Of a DNA stretch of 64,000 bases, positions 36,081 through 45,121 are shown in pieces. The notes beneath the pieces were generated by a model. That model saw nothing but the letters and a program-made list of their open reading frames with translations, ran no database searches and was not told where the DNA came from. Positions within the stretch are counted from its first letter, which is position 1. The number at the start of each line of letters is the position of its first letter. A program made the position numbers and the translations under genes. The stretch comes from Psychroflexus aestuariivivens. GTDB taxonomy: Bacteria > Bacteroidota > Bacteroidia > Flavobacteriales > Flavobacteriaceae. The DNA is taken from NCBI RefSeq assembly GCF_004010055.1, contig NZ_RQVT01000003.1, forward strand, positions 1 through 64,000. Reading direction: 5' to 3'.

Positions 36081-36317
36081 ATGAAAAATCACTGGTTATG
36101 GATGGTCCTCGGTTGCGGGCTTCCCTTGTTATTCATTTTTTTAGCACCATCCATTGGAATTGGAGGCGGGACCTGGCTTTTTACATTTATCATAATAATG
36201 TTCGCCATACACTTACTGATGCCAATGCAACACGGGAGCCATACGCACGGATTATCTGATGAGAACTTAAATAAGAAGAACAAAAAAGAGGATGAAAAAA
36301 GAGATCATCATCACTAA
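36081..36317 (+). CDS. Small His-rich membrane protein
   Basis: The 78-residue protein has two hydrophobic helices (about 4-22 and 28-47), then MQHGSHTHGLSDEN and a charged tail ending RDHHH. It resembles the small DUF2933-like proteins near copper genes. It opens the long operon, 11 bases before the HMA protein. Confidence 0.7.
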   Translation: MKNHWLWMVLGCGLPLLFIFLAPSIGIGGGTWLFTFIIIMFAIHLLMPMQHGSHTHGLSDENLNKKNKKEDEKRDHHH

Positions 36318-36327
36318 AGTTTAAGAT

Positions 36328-36540
36328 ATGAAACGAAAATTTCAAATTAATGGTATTAGTTGCGGCGGCTGCATTAGCAGGGTCAAAAAGACATTGGAAG
36401 AACATCCAAAGATTGAAAAGGCAGAAATTTTTCTGGCACCAAAAGGAGCTACAATCATCACTATGAAGGAAACGCTTTCAGTAGATGAATTACAAAAACA
36501 ACTCAGCAACCTTGAGGGTTACACAATTGAAAAACTATAA
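36328..36540 (+). CDS. Small HMA-domain protein (copper chaperone)
   Basis: The 70-residue protein is a single HMA domain with GISCGGCISRV at about 9-19. It resembles the chaperone at 8266, including CGGC. It lies between small copper proteins and probably delivers Cu(I) to the CopB-type ATPase further down the operon. Confidence 0.85.
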   Translation: MKRKFQINGISCGGCISRVKKTLEEHPKIEKAEIFLAPKGATIITMKETLSVDELQKQLSNLEGYTIEKL

Positions 36541-36562
36541 AAGTAACTTAAAATCAAAAATT

Positions 36563-36781
36563 ATGTTTTTTCACGACGGAAGTTTCGGAGGTATGCACCT
36601 GATATGGTGGATTATTTGGATGGCGTTTATCATTTGGATTTTCTTTATCCCAGCAGATATCCCTTATCAAAAAACAAAGAAGGACAGCCCACTGGATATT
36701 CTTAAAAACCGCTTTGCAAAAGGCGAAATATCCAAGGAAGAATTTGAGGAATCAAAAAAGATATTAAAATCAGACAACTAA
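36563..36781 (+). CDS. SHOCT membrane protein (72 aa)
   Basis: Read from ATG 36563 (a longer frame overlaps the HMA gene and lacks a good start), the protein has a membrane helix (WWIIWMAFIIWIFFI) and the SHOCT motif LDILKNRFAKGEISKEEFEE. It is the third copy with 23082 and 23947. Role unknown. Confidence 0.82.
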   Translation: MFFHDGSFGGMHLIWWIIWMAFIIWIFFIPADIPYQKTKKDSPLDILKNRFAKGEISKEEFEESKKILKSDN

Positions 36782-36798
36782 CTCAAAACTTTAAAATT

Positions 36799-37077
36799 AT
36801 GTATCGATTAAACGTAAAAAAACTCGGATTTGCTTTCGGTCTTACGGCGGCACTAATTTACTTAGGCTGTATGATAGTTATGTCAACAGCAGGTCGAGAA
36901 GCCACTATCGATTTTTTCAACAGCCTATTGCACGGTTTAGATACCACAAGCATTATCAGGATGGATGTGCCACTATGGGAAGCTGGTTTGGGAATAGTAC
37001 AGATATTCATTTTAGGATGGCTAATAGGTGCCTGTATTGCGGCTTTTTATAATGCGCAAATAAAAGTCAAAAAATAA
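36799..37077 (+). CDS. DUF5676-like membrane protein
   Basis: The 92-residue protein has two or three hydrophobic helices (GFAFGLTAALIYLGCMIVM and LGIVQIFILGWLIGACIAAFY). From memory this pattern matches the DUF5676 family of Bacteroidota, common in metal-resistance gene runs. Function unknown. Confidence 0.7.
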   Translation: MYRLNVKKLGFAFGLTAALIYLGCMIVMSTAGREATIDFFNSLLHGLDTTSIIRMDVPLWEAGLGIVQIFILGWLIGACIAAFYNAQIKVKK

Positions 37078-37095
37078 GAGAGTAAAATAAAATTT

Positions 37096-37806
37096 ATGCA
37101 ATATGTCTGGTTCATATGGTCTCTTATAATTCTTGCTCTTTGGGCAATAATCTATTTGTCAAAAAAGGGGTATAGAAAAGAAATGCTCAAAATGAGCCTT
37201 ATTACGATGCCCTTTGGTTTAACAGAACCATTATTTGTACCAGAATATTGGATGCCGCCTTCCTTATTCCATTTAGCGGAAAGAACAGGTTTTGATATTG
37301 AGAGCCTTATCTTCTCTTTTGCCATTGGCGGAATAGGGACGGTATTGTATAATCTGATATTCAAAAAAGGCTATATAGATATGCCTCATACCGAACGGAG
37401 CCACCAAAGACATAAGCTACATATTTATATACTTTTTGTTCCAGCCATTGTATTCGTCATATTTAGTCTTTTCACCACGCTTAACCACATCTATTGTGGC
37501 ATCATTGCAATGTTTTTTGGTGGTTTGGCAACATTGTACTGTCGCCCAGATTTAAAAGGAAAGATATGGGTTGGAGGAATCTTGTTTACCATACTGTACT
37601 TCATTTATTTCGGAAGCATCCTTCCGTTTTATCCGCAATATGTGGAGCTGTACTGGAATCTAGACAACCTGACCCATATTCTTGTTTTGGGAATCCCAAT
37701 TGAAGAGTTACTGTTCGCTTTCACCTTTGGTATGTATTGGTCTGGATTATATGAACACTTGTATTGGAGAAAACTTATAAAATCGAAAGAAATGTCAACC
37801 AACTAA
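37096..37806 (+). CDS. Lycopene-cyclase-like membrane protein
   Basis: The 236-residue protein has about seven membrane helices. The stretches FGLTEPLFVPEYW and GIPIEELLFAFTFGMYWSGLYE match the CrtYc/d-type lycopene cyclase domain, including a PxEE motif. No other carotenoid genes are here, so true cyclase activity is doubtful; such domains also occur in stress operons. The gene lies 12 bases before the first Usp gene. Confidence 0.65.
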   Translation: MQYVWFIWSLIILALWAIIYLSKKGYRKEMLKMSLITMPFGLTEPLFVPEYWMPPSLFHLAERTGFDIESLIFSFAIGGIGTVLYNLIFKKGYIDMPHTERSHQRHKLHIYILFVPAIVFVIFSLFTTLNHIYCGIIAMFFGGLATLYCRPDLKGKIWVGGILFTILYFIYFGSILPFYPQYVELYWNLDNLTHILVLGIPIEELLFAFTFGMYWSGLYEHLYWRKLIKSKEMSTN

Positions 37807-37818
37807 AACATTCAAATT

Positions 37819-38280
37819 ATGAAAATATTATTGGCCATAGATGGTTCAGATTTCAGTAAAGTAGCCATTCACGAACTTATAAAAATGACCCTATCCTCAA
37901 ATAGTGAAATTCATATTATAAATGTTTATGAACTTCCTAAAACAACCGGTCTGGGATTGCATACTATGGGCGGCAAGATAGGAAATTACATAGAAGAAAT
38001 TAGAAGTAACGCTCAAAAATTGGGAAACAAAATCGTTTCAGAAGCTTTCGATAAAATCAAGGCCGAAAACAAGGCACTTACCATAACCACAAGTGTTGTT
38101 AGCGGACTGCCCAAAAGTACTATTAATGAAAAAGCAGAAAATTGGGGTGCAGATTTAATTGTAGTAGGCTCTCAGGGTCACGGTGCTTTTTCTCGCTTAG
38201 TATTGGGCTCAGTATCACAATATTTAACCACAAATGCCAAATGTTCAGTACTGATTGCAAGAGATAGAAATAAAAAATGA
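37819..38280 (+). CDS. Universal stress protein, single domain
   Basis: The 153-residue protein begins LLAIDGSDFSKVAI and has the ATP-binding pattern GSQGHGAFSRLVLGSVSQYL and the Usp end CSVLIAR. Such proteins respond to starvation, hypoxia and oxidative stress. It overlaps the NDH-2 gene by 4 bases. Confidence 0.88.
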   Translation: MKILLAIDGSDFSKVAIHELIKMTLSSNSEIHIINVYELPKTTGLGLHTMGGKIGNYIEEIRSNAQKLGNKIVSEAFDKIKAENKALTITTSVVSGLPKSTINEKAENWGADLIVVGSQGHGAFSRLVLGSVSQYLTTNAKCSVLIARDRNKK

Positions 38281-39632
38281 AAGAAAAGCAAACACATAGC
38301 ATTACGTTGGAATCCACCTGTAAGATAACAGATGAGATATGTCTTCCCGATACTAAATTACCTCGTGTGGTTATCGTTGGTGGAGGATTTGCAGGTTTGG
38401 CATTGGTTGAGAAACTGAAACACAAAGAAGTTCAAGTGGTTTTACTCGATAAAAATAACTTCCATCAGTTTCAGCCTTTATTATATCAAGTGGCAACGAG
38501 TGCCCTGGAGCCTGACAGTATTGTATTTCCATTCAGAAAACAAATCAATGGCTATAAAAATGTTTTCTTTCGTTTGGCTGAAGTTGAGGAAATTCAACCT
38601 GATTCAAATACTATATTGACCAATAAGGGAAGTGTTTCTTATGACTATTTAGTGTTGGCTACTGGCACGACCACCAATTTCTTCGGGATGGATTCTGTGG
38701 CCGAAAATAGTTTGGGGATGAAGGATATTCGCGATTCCCTCAACATCCGTCATATGATGTTGCAAAATTTGGAACAGGCAGCTATTACTTGTGATGATAA
38801 AGAACGCGACACGCTGACAAATTTTGTAATAGTAGGTGGTGGTCCAGCAGGCGTAGAAATGGCAGGAGCTTTGGCAGAGTTTTGCAAATACATCCTTCCC
38901 AAAGATTACCCAGAGTACCCTTCTTCCATTATGAATATTTATCTAATAGAAGCCATTGATGAGTTGTTAGGCACAATGTCAGACAAGGCATCATCGAAAA
39001 CCCTCAAATATTTAGAGGATTTGAATGTAAAGGTATTATTAAATGAAGCTGTAAGCAATTATGACGGCAACGAAGTCACTACCAAAAGTGGTAAGACCAT
39101 TTTGGCTAAAAATCTTATCTGGACGGCTGGCGTAAAAGGACAATTCCCAAATGGTATTGATGGAAAACATGTAGTCAGAGGCAACCGTATTAAAACCAAT
39201 GCCAATTTAAAAGTAGAAGGCTACGAAAATATTTTTGCCATAGGTGATATCGCAGCACTCATTTCCAAAGAAACCCCAAAAGGACATCCACAAGTAGCAC
39301 AGACCGCTATTCAACAAGGTAAATACCTGGGCGATTCGATATTAAATATCATAAATAACAAATCCATAAAACCTTTCAAATATAAAGATAAAGGTTCCTT
39401 AGCAACCGTAGGTAAACGCAAGGCAGTTGCCGATTTGGGCAAATTTAAATTTGCAGGCTATTTCGCCTGGTTGCTGTGGTCCGTTGTTCACTTGATGTCC
39501 ATAAGTGGATTTAGAAATAGATTGATGGTTGGTTTTAATTGGGCGGTAAGTTATTTCACTTATGAAAAGAGCAACCGCCTGATTATTAGAAACTTTAAAC
39601 CGAAATCTTCGGTTAAAAACAGAACAAAATAA
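38277..39632 (+). CDS. Type II NADH dehydrogenase (NDH-2)
   Basis: The 451-residue protein has two Rossmann motifs, VVIVGGGFAGLALVEKL at about 31 and VIVGGGPAGVEMAGAL at about 183, plus the NDH-2 LIWTAGVKG and IFAIGDIAAL and an amphipathic C-terminus for membrane binding. It passes electrons from NADH to quinone without pumping protons, which suits stressed cells. It overlaps the Usp gene by 4 bases and precedes an amino-acid permease. Confidence 0.9.
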   Translation: MKEKQTHSITLESTCKITDEICLPDTKLPRVVIVGGGFAGLALVEKLKHKEVQVVLLDKNNFHQFQPLLYQVATSALEPDSIVFPFRKQINGYKNVFFRLAEVEEIQPDSNTILTNKGSVSYDYLVLATGTTTNFFGMDSVAENSLGMKDIRDSLNIRHMMLQNLEQAAITCDDKERDTLTNFVIVGGGPAGVEMAGALAEFCKYILPKDYPEYPSSIMNIYLIEAIDELLGTMSDKASSKTLKYLEDLNVKVLLNEAVSNYDGNEVTTKSGKTILAKNLIWTAGVKGQFPNGIDGKHVVRGNRIKTNANLKVEGYENIFAIGDIAALISKETPKGHPQVAQTAIQQGKYLGDSILNIINNKSIKPFKYKDKGSLATVGKRKAVADLGKFKFAGYFAWLLWSVVHLMSISGFRNRLMVGFNWAVSYFTYEKSNRLIIRNFKPKSSVKNRTK

Positions 39633-39639
39633 TTTTGAA

Positions 39640-40995
39640 ATGAAAAACACCACAGATAAAAATAATAAGCTTTCCCTAATAGGTTCCATATCTCTTGGTA
39701 CAGGCGTAATGATTGGTGCTGGCATATTTGTCCTTATGGGGCAAATAGCAGAGTTGGTGGGTGATCTATTTCCCATTGCATTTATTGCAGGTGCTGTTGT
39801 GGTGGGTTTTAGCTCATATTCCTATGTCAAGTTTTCAAATGCTTTTCCATCGTCTGGAGGTGTGGTTAAATTCCTTAACAAATCCTATGGACCTGGAACA
39901 ACAACAGGGTTTTATTCTTTGCTGATGTACGTATCAATGGTAGTTTCCGAAAGTCTGGTGGCGGGCACTTTTGGAGCATATACGTTGAGACTATTTCCCG
40001 AGTCCTATGCAGGTTATGCCTCTACCCTGGGTGTTGGGCTAATTGTTGTTGCTTATATAGTGAACATCCTGGGCAATAAGGTTATTGGTGCCACCGCGAC
40101 ATTTACCGCTATTATAAAGGTAGTGGGAATAGCAATTTTAGCTACTGCCGGCCTTGCAATTTCAGGTTTTGCCGATATTACGGGAAACTATATTCCCAAA
40201 AATACTGAGACATTACCACAAGGCTTCGGATTTGTGGCCGCTTTGGCGTTATCTATCCTTGCTTATAAAGGCTTTACCACTATCACGAACCAAGGGGGCG
40301 ATATTAAAAACCCGCATAAAAATCTTGGTAGGTCTATCGTGTTTTCCATACTTATCTGCACACTGATATATGTAGCCCTGGCATTAGCTGTTGCGGGAGG
40401 TTTAAGCATTCCTGAAATAATCGAAGCTAAAGATTATGCCCTTGCAGCCGCCGCAAAACCTGTTTTTGGGGAATGGGGTTCCTGGATTACCATTGGCATT
40501 GCCATTATTGCCACGGTTTCTGGGGTCATTGCCAGTATCTTTTCCTCTTCACGCTTGTTGGCAATGCTCAGCAATATGAAACAGGTGCCTTCTTTAACCA
40601 AACTTGGTAGCTTAAAAAATCCAGCACTAGTATTCACGTCTTCCCTCGCCATTTTACTGACCGTGCTTTTCGATTTGACAAGGATAGCATCCATTGGGGC
40701 TATTTTTTACCTTATTATGGATATCGCTATCCATTGGGGGCTGTTCCGCAATCTTAGAAAAGAAGTGGATTTTAAACCAATTATCCCCGTGATTGCCATT
40801 ATACTGGATGTTGCAGTACTCTCGGCCTTTATTTATATAAAATATCTGAACGATCCTTTGGTTCTTATTGTCGCGGTAATTGGGATTGTTCTAATACTTG
40901 TGGCGGAACGCCTTTTTATGATTTCACATACAGACGATGAAGGTAATATGCCGATGGGAATGAAGAATACAAGTGACAAAAACAAAAAAACATAA
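39640..40995 (+). CDS. APC-family amino-acid permease
   Basis: The 451-residue protein has about 12 helices and the APC start LSLIGSISLGTGVMIGAGIFVLMGQIAE, with the TTITNQGGDIKNPHKNLGRSI loop of the family. The substrate is unknown. It lies 7 bases after NDH-2. Confidence 0.88.
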   Translation: MKNTTDKNNKLSLIGSISLGTGVMIGAGIFVLMGQIAELVGDLFPIAFIAGAVVVGFSSYSYVKFSNAFPSSGGVVKFLNKSYGPGTTTGFYSLLMYVSMVVSESLVAGTFGAYTLRLFPESYAGYASTLGVGLIVVAYIVNILGNKVIGATATFTAIIKVVGIAILATAGLAISGFADITGNYIPKNTETLPQGFGFVAALALSILAYKGFTTITNQGGDIKNPHKNLGRSIVFSILICTLIYVALALAVAGGLSIPEIIEAKDYALAAAAKPVFGEWGSWITIGIAIIATVSGVIASIFSSSRLLAMLSNMKQVPSLTKLGSLKNPALVFTSSLAILLTVLFDLTRIASIGAIFYLIMDIAIHWGLFRNLRKEVDFKPIIPVIAIILDVAVLSAFIYIKYLNDPLVLIVAVIGIVLILVAERLFMISHTDDEGNMPMGMKNTSDKNKKT

Positions 40996-41014
40996 TTAAT
41001 TAAAAACAATTTAT

Positions 41015-42028
41015 ATGAAAAATGTAGCAGTTATAGGATACGGAGTCATTGGAAAAAGGGTGGCAGATGCCATCAACTTACAAAACGATATGAAGCTTTC
41101 GGGAGTTTGCGATATCATTAGCGACTGGCGCATTCAAAATGCCGTAAGAAAGGAGTATGATATTTATGCAGCAACTAAAGATGCTGCTGATAAAATGAAA
41201 TCTGAAGGGATTTCGGTAAAAGGCGATATGCAGGAACTTTTAAAGAAATCAGACCTTGTAGTGGACTGTACACCCAAAAAAATTGCCGCTCAGAATGTCG
41301 TTATCTACAAGGAGCAAAACATCAAATTTATTCTACACGGTGGCGAAAAACACGAAACCACAGGGCATTCCTTTAGTGCAGAAAATAATTACAAATCCGC
41401 TCTAAACTTGAATGCGACAAGAGTAGTTTCTTGTAATACTACGTCTATTTTAAGAACCTTGACCGCTTTAAAAAGAGCCGATTTATTGGATTATGCCAGA
41501 GGTACACTTTTAAGAAGAGCTACAGACCCTTGGGAAAGTCATTTAGGTGGTATTATGAATACGATGGTTCCCGAAAAAGATATCCCAAGCCATCAAGGTC
41601 CAGATGCTAAAAGTGTTGACCCAGAACTGGATGTCATCACCGCAGCGGTAAAAGTACCCGAAACATTGAGCCATATGCACTACTGGAATGTGAAATTGAA
41701 AAAGCAGGCGACAAAGGAAGAAGTGCTAAATGCTTTCAAAACTTCAAGTCGTATTAAACTAATTCGATATGACCAAGGCTTGGTTTCTAACAACACCATT
41801 AAAGAAATGTTTCTGGATATGGGAAGACCTTGGGGCGATATGTATGAAGTTGCGCTGTGGGAAGATATGCTCAAAGTACAGGGAGATGAACTTTTTTATG
41901 CCTATGTAGTCGATAACCAAGCTATTGTAATCCCGGAAACAATTGATGCTATTAGGGCATTAACTGGAATTGAAACAGATGGTACAAAATCCATAGCCAA
42001 AACAAATGAAAGTTTAGGAATCCATTAA
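41015..42028 (+). CDS. Type II (archaeal-type) glyceraldehyde-3-phosphate dehydrogenase
   Basis: The 337-residue protein has the Rossmann start [33 protein letters not shown] and the catalytic cysteine region [11 protein letters not shown]. These are features of the archaeal NAD(P)-GAPDH, not the common bacterial GapA. It catalyses oxidation of glyceraldehyde 3-phosphate. It is followed by a class I aldolase gene, giving a two-step unit. In this setting it may keep glycolysis running when the normal GAPDH, a metal- and oxidant-sensitive enzyme, fails. That explanation is inference. Confidence 0.85.
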   Translation: MKNVAVIGYGVIGKRVADAINLQNDMKLSGVCDIISDWRIQNAVRKEYDIYAATKDAADKMKSEGISVKGDMQELLKKSDLVVDCTPKKIAAQNVVIYKEQNIKFILHGGEKHETTGHSFSAENNYKSALNLNATRVVSCNTTSILRTLTALKRADLLDYARGTLLRRATDPWESHLGGIMNTMVPEKDIPSHQGPDAKSVDPELDVITAAVKVPETLSHMHYWNVKLKKQATKEEVLNAFKTSSRIKLIRYDQGLVSNNTIKEMFLDMGRPWGDMYEVALWEDMLKVQGDELFYAYVVDNQAIVIPETIDAIRALTGIETDGTKSIAKTNESLGIH

Positions 42029-42039
42029 ATACTATCAAG

Positions 42040-43101
42040 ATGAAAACAGACAAGAATATAGTAGAACTTTTAGGAGAAAAAGCAGACTTCTATTTAGAAC
42101 ACGTTTGTGAAAAAATAACAAAAGATGAGTTACAAACACCAAGCACAAATAGTATAGACAAGGTGTTTGGCAATAGCAACAGAAATTCACAGGTACTTCG
42201 TAGCCTTTCCCAATTATACAATCACGGAAATCTGGCAGGAACTGGTTATTTAAGTATCCTTCCTGTTGACCAAGGTATTGAGCATAGCGCGGCCTTTTCA
42301 TTCTATAAAAACCCAGATTATTTTGACCCAGAGAACATCATAAAACTTGCTATGGAAGCTGGTTGCAATGGTGTGGCTTCCACCTTTGGGGTTTTAGGAT
42401 TAAACGCCCGAAAATATGCCCATAAAATCCCTTTTATCGTCAAGATTAACCATAACGAGCTACTTACCTATCCAAATAAATATGACCAAACATTATTTGG
42501 TAAGGTAAAAAATGCCTGGGATATGGGAGCAATTGCCGTAGGAGCTACGATTTATTTTGGTTCAGCAGAAAGCAACAGACAGCTAAAAGAAATAGCTGAA
42601 GCTTTTGAAGAAGCACACAATCTGGGAATGGCCACCATCTTATGGTGCTATACACGGAACGAGGCATTTAAAACCAACAAGGAAGATTATCACGCAGCTG
42701 CCGATGTAACTGGGCAGGCAAACCATTTGGGTGTTACTATTCAAGCAGACATCATCAAACAAAAATTACCTACCAATAATTTTGGTTTCAAAGAGATAGG
42801 ATTTGGAAAATATGATGATGAAATGTATAAAACCCTTACCACAGAACATCCCATTGACCTTTGTCGATTACAAGTCGCCAATTGCTATATGGGCAAAATA
42901 GGATTGATCAATTCCGGCGGTGGCTCTAAAGGTGAATCAGATTTGACCGAAGCGGTAACAACAGCATTAATCAATAAAAGAGCTGGCGGCTCTGGATTGA
43001 TTATGGGTCGAAAAGCATTTCAAAAGCCTTTTATTAGAGGGATTGAGTTACTGCACTCCGTCCAACAGGTATATCTGGAAGATAGTATAACCATAGCTTA
43101 A
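42040..43101 (+). CDS. fbaB: Class I fructose-bisphosphate aldolase (FbaB/DhnA type)
   Basis: The 353-residue protein has [43 protein letters not shown] with a Schiff-base-type lysine area, and [14 protein letters not shown] at the phosphate-binding end. This type uses a Schiff base and no metal, unlike the common zinc-dependent class II enzyme. It lies 11 bases after the archaeal-type GAPDH gene. Confidence 0.88.
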   Translation: MKTDKNIVELLGEKADFYLEHVCEKITKDELQTPSTNSIDKVFGNSNRNSQVLRSLSQLYNHGNLAGTGYLSILPVDQGIEHSAAFSFYKNPDYFDPENIIKLAMEAGCNGVASTFGVLGLNARKYAHKIPFIVKINHNELLTYPNKYDQTLFGKVKNAWDMGAIAVGATIYFGSAESNRQLKEIAEAFEEAHNLGMATILWCYTRNEAFKTNKEDYHAAADVTGQANHLGVTIQADIIKQKLPTNNFGFKEIGFGKYDDEMYKTLTTEHPIDLCRLQVANCYMGKIGLINSGGGSKGESDLTEAVTTALINKRAGGSGLIMGRKAFQKPFIRGIELLHSVQQVYLEDSITIA

Positions 43102-43133
43102 TTATAACGAAAACAATTTAAAAACAATAAATC

Positions 43134-43964
43134 ATGAAAAACATACTCGTACCAACAGACTTTTCAAAAAATTGCAATAAAGCAGAAGAACTCGGAATTG
43201 AAATGGCAAAGCTTTACAATTCCGAAATCCATTTTTTCCATTTGATGAAAACCCCCGTAAACTGGGTTGAGCTAGATAAGGAAAAAGAAAAAAGATATCC
43301 AGAAATAGTAAAGCAAATAGGCATCGCAAAAGCCTCCTTGAGAGAACTGGAGAAAAAAGCAGAACGACAAGGCCTTGAGTGCAGGACGTTCCTTGAGTTT
43401 GATGGCGGACAGGCAAATATACTTAAACACTCCGGTCATTTTCACCACGACTTTATTGTTACAGGAAGCAGCGGCACCCGAGGTGGAGTGCGCGAATTAC
43501 TGGGAAGCAATGTAGAGAAAATTGTAAGAAAAGCCGATGTCCCTGTAATTGTGGTTAAGGATGAAAAAGTAACTTTTCCTTTTAATAATATTGTTTTTGT
43601 TTCAGATTTTCTTCAAGATGTAAGCGATGCATTTAAGCAGGTTATTTCGATTGCTGAAAAATGCGGTGCACATCTTCATTTATTGAGGGTTAATACTCAG
43701 ACCGATTTTAACAGTATAGAACAAGGGTTGGATCCCATCAAGGAGTTCCTGAAAAAATTCCCCGATTTGGATAACTTCTCAATGAATGTATATAACGAAC
43801 AAGACGTAGAAACAGGGATAAACAATTTTTTACGATATAAAAATGCCGATTTAATCGCAATGTGTACTCACGGACGTACAGGCTTTTTAACTTTATTCTC
43901 TAAAAGCATCGCAGAGGGTGTAACCAATCACTCCGAATTACCAGTAATGACTATTAAAATGTAA
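43134..43964 (+). CDS. Universal stress protein, tandem domain
   Basis: The 276-residue protein has two Usp domains: NILVPTDFSKNCNKAEELG with GSSGTRGGVRELLGSNVEKIV, and NIVFVSDFLQDVSDAFK with CTHGRTGFLTLFSKSIAEGV. Both halves carry ATP-type motifs. It starts the second half of the operon, 2 bases before the ATP-cone nuclease. Confidence 0.88.
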   Translation: MKNILVPTDFSKNCNKAEELGIEMAKLYNSEIHFFHLMKTPVNWVELDKEKEKRYPEIVKQIGIAKASLRELEKKAERQGLECRTFLEFDGGQANILKHSGHFHHDFIVTGSSGTRGGVRELLGSNVEKIVRKADVPVIVVKDEKVTFPFNNIVFVSDFLQDVSDAFKQVISIAEKCGAHLHLLRVNTQTDFNSIEQGLDPIKEFLKKFPDLDNFSMNVYNEQDVETGINNFLRYKNADLIAMCTHGRTGFLTLFSKSIAEGVTNHSELPVMTIKM

Positions 43965-43966
43965 CA

Positions 43967-44812
43967 ATGAATAAATCAGTCTTAATAAAAAAATACTCTG
44001 GTGAGTACGAAGCCTTTGATGTAAACAAACTCATCAACTCCCTGCGGCGTTCACGGGCAGATGAGGATATTATTCAGGATATAGCCCGGAAAGTACAAGA
44101 GCAGATTGAAGAAGGAATGACAACCAAAAAAATCTATCAGTTGGCTTTCAAGATGCTAAAACGAAAATCTAGGGTAAGTGCCTCAAAGTACAAGCTCAAA
44201 AAAGCTTTAATGGAACTAGGTCCAACCGGTTTTCCATTTGAAAAGTTAGTAGGCAAACTATTGGCACACGAAGGATTTTCAACACAGGTTGGTGTCATAG
44301 TTCAAGGCAATTGCGTTCAGCACGAAGTGGATGTGATAGCGCAAAAAGGAAATAAACATTATATGATTGAATGTAAATACCATAGTGACCAAGGCAGGTT
44401 TTGCAATGTAAAAATCCCATTATATATCCATTCACGGTTTTTGGACGTGGAAAAGCAATGGAAACACCAAAAAGGTCACGAGGCTAAAATTCATAAAGGC
44501 GGGGTTTACACCAATACGCGTTTCACAACCGATGCCATTCAGTACGGGAAATGTGTTGGAATGCTTATGACCAGTTGGGATTATCCAAGAGGAAATGGTC
44601 TCAAGGACAGAATAGATAAATCGGGGCTACATCCCTTAACCGCTTTAACAACACTTACCAAAGCTGAAAAAACAAAATTATTGGATCAAGGCATCATACT
44701 CTGCAAGGAGCTACACGAAAGCCCGAAGCTCTTGGAAAAAATAGGAATTGATAATAAAAGACACAAAAAGATTTTAGAAGATTCAGAAAAATTATGTTCA
44801 GTACATCAATAA
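43967..44812 (+). CDS. ATP-cone fused to a Mrr-like PD-(D/E)XK nuclease
   Basis: The 281-residue protein starts with an ATP-cone (VLIKKYSGEYEAFDVNKLINSL, about 4-85), then a nuclease-like domain with GFSTQVGVIVQGNCVQHEVDVIAQKGN and MIECKYHSDQG (about 100-150), the D...ECK of Mrr-type enzymes. ATP-cones sense ATP/dATP, as in ribonucleotide reductase. The nuclease could thus be switched by nucleotide level. It lies 2 bases after the Usp gene and seems part of the stress operon rather than a restriction system. Confidence 0.8.
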   Translation: MNKSVLIKKYSGEYEAFDVNKLINSLRRSRADEDIIQDIARKVQEQIEEGMTTKKIYQLAFKMLKRKSRVSASKYKLKKALMELGPTGFPFEKLVGKLLAHEGFSTQVGVIVQGNCVQHEVDVIAQKGNKHYMIECKYHSDQGRFCNVKIPLYIHSRFLDVEKQWKHQKGHEAKIHKGGVYTNTRFTTDAIQYGKCVGMLMTSWDYPRGNGLKDRIDKSGLHPLTALTTLTKAEKTKLLDQGIILCKELHESPKLLEKIGIDNKRHKKILEDSEKLCSVHQ

Positions 44813-44851
44813 AAACAATGCAACAATCAATAATTCTAAATAAAAAATCAA

Positions 44852-45106
44852 ATGAAAAAAGAAGATTCACAACAACAGAATCAATTAGATTTTGAGCCGT
44901 TTTACGAAGCTCTCGAAGAGGACCCGAAATTGCTTGACGAGGCCATAGAAATTCTATTGGATATGGTTGAGTTAGAAACTAACTCTATTAAGAAGGTAGC
45001 ACTTTATATTAAAGAGGATTCACGAAATCTATATAATGAGATAACAAAATTATATAAATCGAGCCAAAACCAAAGCAATACACCGTCCTGCTGTGGAGGA
45101 CACTAA
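44852..45106 (+). CDS. Small acidic protein with CCGGH tail
   Basis: The 84-residue protein is helical and acidic, with the tail SNTPSCCGGH that could bind a metal. It lies 15 bases before the beta-CASP nuclease. Not recognised. Confidence 0.65.
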   Translation: MKKEDSQQQNQLDFEPFYEALEEDPKLLDEAIEILLDMVELETNSIKKVALYIKEDSRNLYNEITKLYKSSQNQSNTPSCCGGH

Positions 45107-45121
45107 ATAAATGCTATAAAG

